9,924 nucleotides of DNA from an uncultured Eubacteriales bacterium (GTDB taxonomy: Bacteria > Bacillota > Clostridia > Oscillospirales > Oscillospiraceae): the NCBI GenBank assembly GCA_949744025.1, contig CATJWA010000153.1, forward strand, positions 1-9,924, in the 5' to 3' direction. Shown here in pieces: positions 7,082-9,924 of this stretch. The translations under genes and the position numbers were made by a program. The stretch's first letter is position 1, and every line of letters begins with the position of its first letter. The notes under the pieces are model-generated. The model was not told where the DNA came from, ran no database searches, and saw only the letters and a list, made by a program, of their open reading frames with translations.

Positions 7082-7117
7082 ATTTGAGCTTAGGGTGAAA
7101 AATCGGCGGCGGGGTAA

Positions 7118-7146
7118 TTGACCTTAAAGCCGGCGTATGGTATAAT
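7118..7146 (+). promoter_or_regulatory. Strong extended -10 promoter of the GDPD operon
   Basis: TTGACC (7118-7123), a 17-base spacer, then a perfect TATAAT (7141-7146) preceded by TGG (7138-7140), an extended -10. This is the best promoter match in the window. It is divergent from the promoter at 7052-7081, the two -35 boxes lying 36 bases apart. Confidence 0.88.
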
Positions 7147-7169
7147 TTTATCCTCAAATTTACAATCAA

Positions 7170-7189
7170 CGCTCCCCAGGCCGGGAGCG
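7170..7189 (+). other. Small inverted repeat in the operon leader
   Basis: CGCTCCC (7170-7176) pairs with GGGAGCG (7183-7189) around a six-base loop, within the predicted 5' leader and 28 bases before the start codon. It has no following T run, so it is not a terminator. It could shape leader RNA stability or translation, or be an operator. Function is unknown. Confidence 0.45.
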
Positions 7190-7217
7190 GCGGTTTATGG
7201 ATATGGAGGAAGAACAG

Positions 7218-8048
7218 ATGAACAAGGGCCTGAAAATTGCGCTTCCTGTTGCGTCCGCCGTTGCCGCTGCGGCGCTGGCGGTTTACGCCGTGGCTCCGGG
7301 CAGGGCGGAGGAGAACAAAAAGGCTCCGTTTATGGGCCGAAACATTGCCCACAGGGGTCTGCACAGGACCGACGGCAGCGTGGCGGAAAACTCACTGAGC
7401 GCCTTCCGCGCCGCGGTGGACGGCGGATACGGCATTGAGTGCGACGTGCGTCTGACGCGGGACGGACGGCTGGTGGTGTTTCACGATGAGGACACGCAGC
7501 GCATGTGCTCCCAGCCGGGGAAGGTTGAGGAAATGAACTGGCCGGAGCTGGCGCGCCTGCGTTTAGGCCAGACGCAGGAGACAATGCCGCTGCTGGCCGA
7601 GGTGCTGGAGACGGCCGACGGCAAGGTGCCCGTGGTAGTTGAGCTCAAAAGCGGCGGGGACGACGCTCAGCTTTGCGAGCGCGTATACGAGCTGCTGCGA
7701 TGCTACTCAGGGCCGGTATGCGTGCAGAGCTTTAACCCGCTTATCCTGCGCTGGTGGCGCAAAAACGCGCCGGAGATTCTGCGCGGACAGCTGTCCGCGC
7801 CGGCAAAGCGCCTTGGCGGAGTTGGGCGCGCGCGGGCCTTTGCGCTGTCTAATCTGCTGAGCAATTTCCTGTGCCGGCCGCAGTTTATTTCCTACGGCGT
7901 ATGCGGCAGAAAAATGCCGCTCATGGCAAGGCTGTGCGGCGCGATGGGCGCGATGAAATTCTGCTGGACCAGCCGCGACTGGAGCGCGGAGGACTACGCC
8001 GACACGGTGATTTTTGAGTTTTACAGGCCGCGGATAAAGTTCAGGTAA
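7218..8048 (+). CDS. Membrane-anchored glycerophosphodiester phosphodiesterase family protein
   Basis: A 276-residue protein starting at ATG 7218, chosen over an in-frame ATG at 7197 because GGAGGA (7205-7210) lies seven bases before it. An N-terminal hydrophobic segment (about 7-26) anchors it, with the catalytic domain behind. GDPD hallmarks are all present: AHRG (44-47, His45 and Arg46), ENSLSAF (58-64, Glu58), GIECDVRLTRDG (72-83, metal ligands Glu74 and Asp76), FHDED (88-92, catalytic His89) and VELKS (141-145). Enzymes of this family hydrolyse glycerophosphodiesters to sn-glycerol 3-phosphate and an alcohol; some act on teichoic or lipoteichoic acid glycerophosphate or on phospholipids. 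It is the first gene of an operon with the carbonic anhydrase-like and aldolase genes. The exact substrate cannot be told. Confidence 0.93.
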   Translation: MNKGLKIALPVASAVAAAALAVYAVAPGRAEENKKAPFMGRNIAHRGLHRTDGSVAENSLSAFRAAVDGGYGIECDVRLTRDGRLVVFHDEDTQRMCSQPGKVEEMNWPELARLRLGQTQETMPLLAEVLETADGKVPVVVELKSGGDDAQLCERVYELLRCYSGPVCVQSFNPLILRWWRKNAPEILRGQLSAPAKRLGGVGRARAFALSNLLSNFLCRPQFISYGVCGRKMPLMARLCGAMGAMKFCWTSRDWSAEDYADTVIFEFYRPRIKFR

Positions 8049-8061
8049 AGGGTGAATCGAA

Positions 8062-8577
8062 ATGTTAAAAGCTTACAGAGGCAATGTCCCGAGAGTGGAC
8101 GGTGATGCCTTTATAGCCGAGACCGCGGTGCTTATCGGGGATGTGGAGGTCGGCGCGGACAGCTCGATATGGTACGGAGCCGTGCTGCGCGGGGACGTCG
8201 CTCCCATAAAAATCGGACGCGGCAGCTCGATACAGGACAACGCGGTGCTCCACTGCGATAAGGATATCCCCACTGAAATCGGCGACAACGTGACCGTCGG
8301 GCACGGTGCGATAGTTCACAGCGCGGTTGTCGGTAACAACACGCTCATCGGCATGGGAGCGACAGTGCTCAGCGGGGCGGTGATAGGTAAAAACTGCTTA
8401 ATCGGCGCGGGCGCGCTGGTGAAGGAGAACGCCGAGGTGCCGGACGGGGCCATGCTCGTCGGTGTGCCGGGCAGGGTTATACGCGCTGTCACGGACGAGC
8501 AGATATGCGCAATTACGGAATCGTCATATGACTATATCAGATTGGCGGGGGAATACAGGCAAGAGGAGGACAAATGA
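8062..8577 (+). CDS. Gamma-class carbonic anhydrase family protein (left-handed beta-helix)
   Basis: A 171-residue protein made of hexapeptide repeats (I/V-G-x-x-x-x), the left-handed beta-helix fold that forms trimers. The three metal-binding histidines of the gamma class are visible: His64 (VLHCD), His81 and His86 (GHGAIVH). Other conserved positions are Arg43 and Asp45 in RGD and Gln58-Asp59 (Cam Gln75-Asp76 equivalents). Relatives such as YrdA, PaaY and CamH are zinc or iron enzymes that hydrate CO2 weakly, or act in other pathways, so activity is not certain. The acidic loop of the archetype Cam is absent, as in most short family members. A ribosome binding site, AAAGGGTGA, overlaps the upstream stop codon. 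The gap from the GDPD gene is 13 bp and the next gene overlaps by 4 bp. Confidence 0.93.
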   Translation: MLKAYRGNVPRVDGDAFIAETAVLIGDVEVGADSSIWYGAVLRGDVAPIKIGRGSSIQDNAVLHCDKDIPTEIGDNVTVGHGAIVHSAVVGNNTLIGMGATVLSGAVIGKNCLIGAGALVKENAEVPDGAMLVGVPGRVIRAVTDEQICAITESSYDYIRLAGEYRQEEDK

Positions 8578-9611
8578 TAAGATTTGACAGCGATTACTGC
8601 GAGGGCGCGCACCCGAGAATACTTAAGGCGCTCGAGCGGACAAACCTTGAGCAGACGTGCGGCTACGGCGAGGACGAGCACTGCCGCCGCGCCGCGGAGC
8701 TGATAAGGCGCGAGTGCGCCATGCCGGACGCGCAGGTGCATTTTCTGGTGGGCGGGACGCAGACAAATATGACGGTTATCGCCTCCATACTGCGACCGTA
8801 CCAGGGTGTGCTGTGCGCCGCGGGAGGGCACATCGCCTGCCATGAGACCGGCGCGGTTGAGGCCGCGGGCCATAAGGTCCTGCCGCTGACGGACAAGGCT
8901 GGACTGATAAGCGCGCGGCAGGTGGTCCGGGAGTGGGAGCGGCACATGGCCGACGCCAGCCGCGAGCACGCGGTTCAGCCGGGCATGGTGTATATTTCCC
9001 AGAGCTCCGAGTGCGGCACGATTTACAGCAAGCGTGAGCTTGAGCTGCTGCACAGCGCCTGCAAGGGGCTGGGGCTGCCGCTTTTCATAGACGGCGCGCG
9101 CCTGGGATACGCGATAGCGGGCAGCGCGGGCGAGCTGACCATGCGGGATATAGCGGCAAACTGCGACGTGTTCTACATAGGCGGAACAAAGGTGGGCCTG
9201 CTGTTCGGCGAGGCGGTTGTGATAACAAACGGCGCGCTGGGGCGGGACTTCCGGTACATGATGAAGCAGCGGGGCGCGATGCTTGCCAAGGGACGGCTGC
9301 TGGGCGTGCAGTTTGAGGAGGTCTTTGCCGACGGACTGTATTATGAGATGTCGGGGCACGCGGTGGCGCAGGCCATGCGGATTAAGTCCGCGCTCATACA
9401 GCACGGCATTCCGCTTTTCTGCGACTCGCCGACGAACCAGCAGTTTGCAATCTTCACACATGAGCAGCTGAAAAAGCTGTCGGGCAAATACGTTTTCAGC
9501 CACTGGCAGCGCATGGACGAGCGCCGCGACGTGGTGCGCATATGCACAAGCTGGGCCACAAAAAGCGAGTCGGTGGACGAGCTGATTGAGGATATAGGAA
9601 ATTTACCGTAA
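8574..9611 (+). CDS. Threonine aldolase family PLP-dependent lyase
   Basis: A 345-residue fold-type I PLP enzyme. The Schiff-base lysine is Lys206 in 'YIGGTKVGLLFGE' (201-213). The pyridine-nitrogen Asp and its partner are in 'FIDGARLGYA' (171-180; Asp173, Arg176), and His86 in GGHIACHETGA is the likely ring-stacking residue. L-threonine aldolases cleave L-threonine or L-allo-threonine to glycine and acetaldehyde; some relatives use other beta-hydroxy or beta-substituted amino acids. The N-terminal 'FDSDYCEGAHPRIL' and central SSECGT are typical of a clostridial subgroup annotated as low-specificity aldolase or beta-eliminating lyase, so substrate is unproven. The start ATG overlaps the preceding stop (ATGA) and is served by GAGGAGG inside the upstream gene, implying translational coupling. 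A strong terminator follows 12 bases after the stop. Confidence 0.93.
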   Translation: MIRFDSDYCEGAHPRILKALERTNLEQTCGYGEDEHCRRAAELIRRECAMPDAQVHFLVGGTQTNMTVIASILRPYQGVLCAAGGHIACHETGAVEAAGHKVLPLTDKAGLISARQVVREWERHMADASREHAVQPGMVYISQSSECGTIYSKRELELLHSACKGLGLPLFIDGARLGYAIAGSAGELTMRDIAANCDVFYIGGTKVGLLFGEAVVITNGALGRDFRYMMKQRGAMLAKGRLLGVQFEEVFADGLYYEMSGHAVAQAMRIKSALIQHGIPLFCDSPTNQQFAIFTHEQLKKLSGKYVFSHWQRMDERRDVVRICTSWATKSESVDELIEDIGNLP

Positions 9612-9623
9612 ATACGCAGAAAG

Positions 9624-9657
9624 AAAAGCAGCACGGCTCCGGCTGTGCTGCTTTTTT
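9624..9657 (+). terminator. Rho-independent terminator after the aldolase operon
   Basis: AGCAGCACGGC (9627-9637) pairs with 9642-9652 around a TCCG loop, with one G-T pair, and is extended by flanking A and T tracts. A six-T run (9652-9657) follows. It is almost identical to the terminator at 9857-9890. Confidence 0.93.
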
Positions 9658-9658
9658 C

Positions 9659-9851
9659 TGTCAAAAAACCTCGTAGAGTTTCGCGCCCGCAGGCGCGAAA
9701 TAAAGTTAAATTGTTTTATCCGGCGGCGTGTACGTCGGATAAAAACACTTTGCGCGGAGCGAGCGTCGAATTGTCCGCCCTTGGCGGACAACAGAGGCGC
9801 AGAGCGCAGCGAGGCTATCTCGAAAAAGTGGTAAAAGCCACTTTTTCGACA
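9659..9851. repeat. Palindrome-rich intergenic element with imperfect terminal inverted repeats (MITE-like)
   Basis: About 193 bases start with TGTCAAAAAA and end with the near-complement TTTTTCGACA (nine of ten positions match). Inside are four perfect hairpins: TTTCGCGCC (9679-9687) with 9692-9700; TTTTATCCG (9714-9722) with 9736-9744; TTGTCCGCC (9771-9779) with 9783-9791; and TCGAAAAAGTGG (9820-9831) with 9838-9849. None but the last resembles a terminator. A short minus-strand open frame across the left half is very Arg-rich and reads as translated repeat. Motifs such as 'tcgtagagtttcgcgcc' seem familiar to me from intergenic repeats of Oscillospiraceae, but copy number here cannot be seen. 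No target-site duplication is obvious. Confidence 0.6.
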
Positions 9852-9856
9852 CGCTC

Positions 9857-9890
9857 AAAAGCAGCACGGCTCCGGCCGTGCTGCTTTTTT
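9857..9890. terminator. Bidirectional terminator, second copy of the 34-bp hairpin
   Basis: AAAAGCAGCACGGC (9857-9870) pairs perfectly with 9875-9888 around a TCCG loop, and T tracts lie on both strands. It sits just past the stop of the presumed minus-strand gene at the window end and so probably ends that gene. It differs from the copy at 9624-9657 by one base. Confidence 0.9.
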
Positions 9891-9892
9891 AT

Positions 9893-9924
9893 TTATTTAT
9901 CCTCGTCGAACATCTGCGCGAAAA
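9893..9924 (-). CDS. Possible C-terminus of a minus-strand gene (truncated by window edge)
   Basis: On the minus strand the last bases read FAQMFDEDK followed by TAA (9893-9895), with a terminator hairpin two bases beyond the stop. The acidic, charged tail and the position of the terminator fit the end of a real coding sequence. Only nine residues are visible, so the product cannot be named. Confidence 0.42.
   Translation of the reverse strand, partial: FAQMFDEDK

Noticed and set aside
5912..7087. A 391-codon plus-strand open frame opposite the Cys-rich lipoprotein
   Set aside because: It mirrors the minus-strand gene, which has a signal sequence, lipobox, ribosome binding site and promoter. 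The plus frame has an Ala/Val/Gly-rich, unstructured composition and no proper start signal, and it would cross the hairpin at 5953-5984.
8532..9503. A 323-codon minus-strand open frame opposite the threonine aldolase
   Set aside because: The plus strand encodes complete PLP-enzyme motifs; the minus frame is His/Arg/Leu-rich, matches no family I know and has no ribosome binding site that I can see.
9603..9791. A 62-codon minus-strand open frame with Arg-rich sequence
   Set aside because: It runs through a terminator and three hairpins of the repeat element; the sequence is best explained as translated repeat.
9679..9849. CRISPR-like or riboswitch-like array of hairpins
   Set aside because: The hairpins differ in sequence and spacing, with no repeated unit and spacer pattern. 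No known riboswitch core was recognised, and the region lies downstream of genes rather than in a leader.

Overview
The window looks like chromosomal DNA from a GC-rich (about 60% by eye), spore-forming member of the Clostridia, most like the Oscillospiraceae and relatives. The grounds are strong AGGAGG-type ribosome binding sites, several TTG starts, near-consensus housekeeping promoters, a YaaH/SleL-type LysM-GH18 spore enzyme without signal peptide, and a FtsX-type ABC permease and small orphan protein of clostridial flavour. ATA is a strikingly common isoleucine codon for DNA this GC-rich. The genus cannot be fixed from sequence alone.

Region 1 (1-3764, plus strand) is a tightly packed run of four genes: the C-terminal part of a FtsX/MacB-type ABC permease cut by the window edge, a TIGR04255-family protein, a 136-residue orphan protein of conserved clostridial type, and a membrane-anchored DNA/RNA non-specific (EndA/NucA-type) nuclease with a C-terminal Cys/His metal-binding module. 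The last two overlap by 4 bp (ATGA). The run ends at a strong bidirectional terminator shared with the convergent next gene.

Region 2 (3759-5033, minus strand) is the LysM-LysM-GH18 spore cortex or germination enzyme. Region 3 (5125-7081) holds two convergent lipoprotein genes separated by a perfect 15-bp hairpin: a plus-strand lipoprotein with DxDGDxxxD-like motifs and its own promoter, and a minus-strand Cys-rich lipoprotein with a WG-like repeat. The start of the first looks frame-disrupted: a single extra A in an A6 tract would join a well-placed ATG to a normal signal peptide.

Region 4 (7118-9657, plus strand) is an operon led by a near-perfect extended -10 promoter: a membrane-anchored glycerophosphodiester phosphodiesterase, a gamma-class carbonic anhydrase-like hexapeptide protein and a PLP-dependent threonine aldolase-family lyase, ending in a strong terminator. 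The genes are spaced by 13 bp and then overlap by 4 bp. A common pathway is not obvious, and shared transcription is the safest statement.

Region 5 (9612-9892) is non-coding and built almost wholly of hairpins. Two near-identical 34-bp terminators flank a roughly 190-bp palindrome-rich element with imperfect terminal inverted repeats, probably a dispersed intergenic repeat of MITE type. The last 32 bases look like the C-terminus of a minus-strand gene. I found no tRNA, rRNA, CRISPR array, transposase or phage gene, and no clear new defence or biosynthetic system. The best leads are the frame conflict at 5185-5211, the hairpin element, and the orphan-nuclease gene pair.
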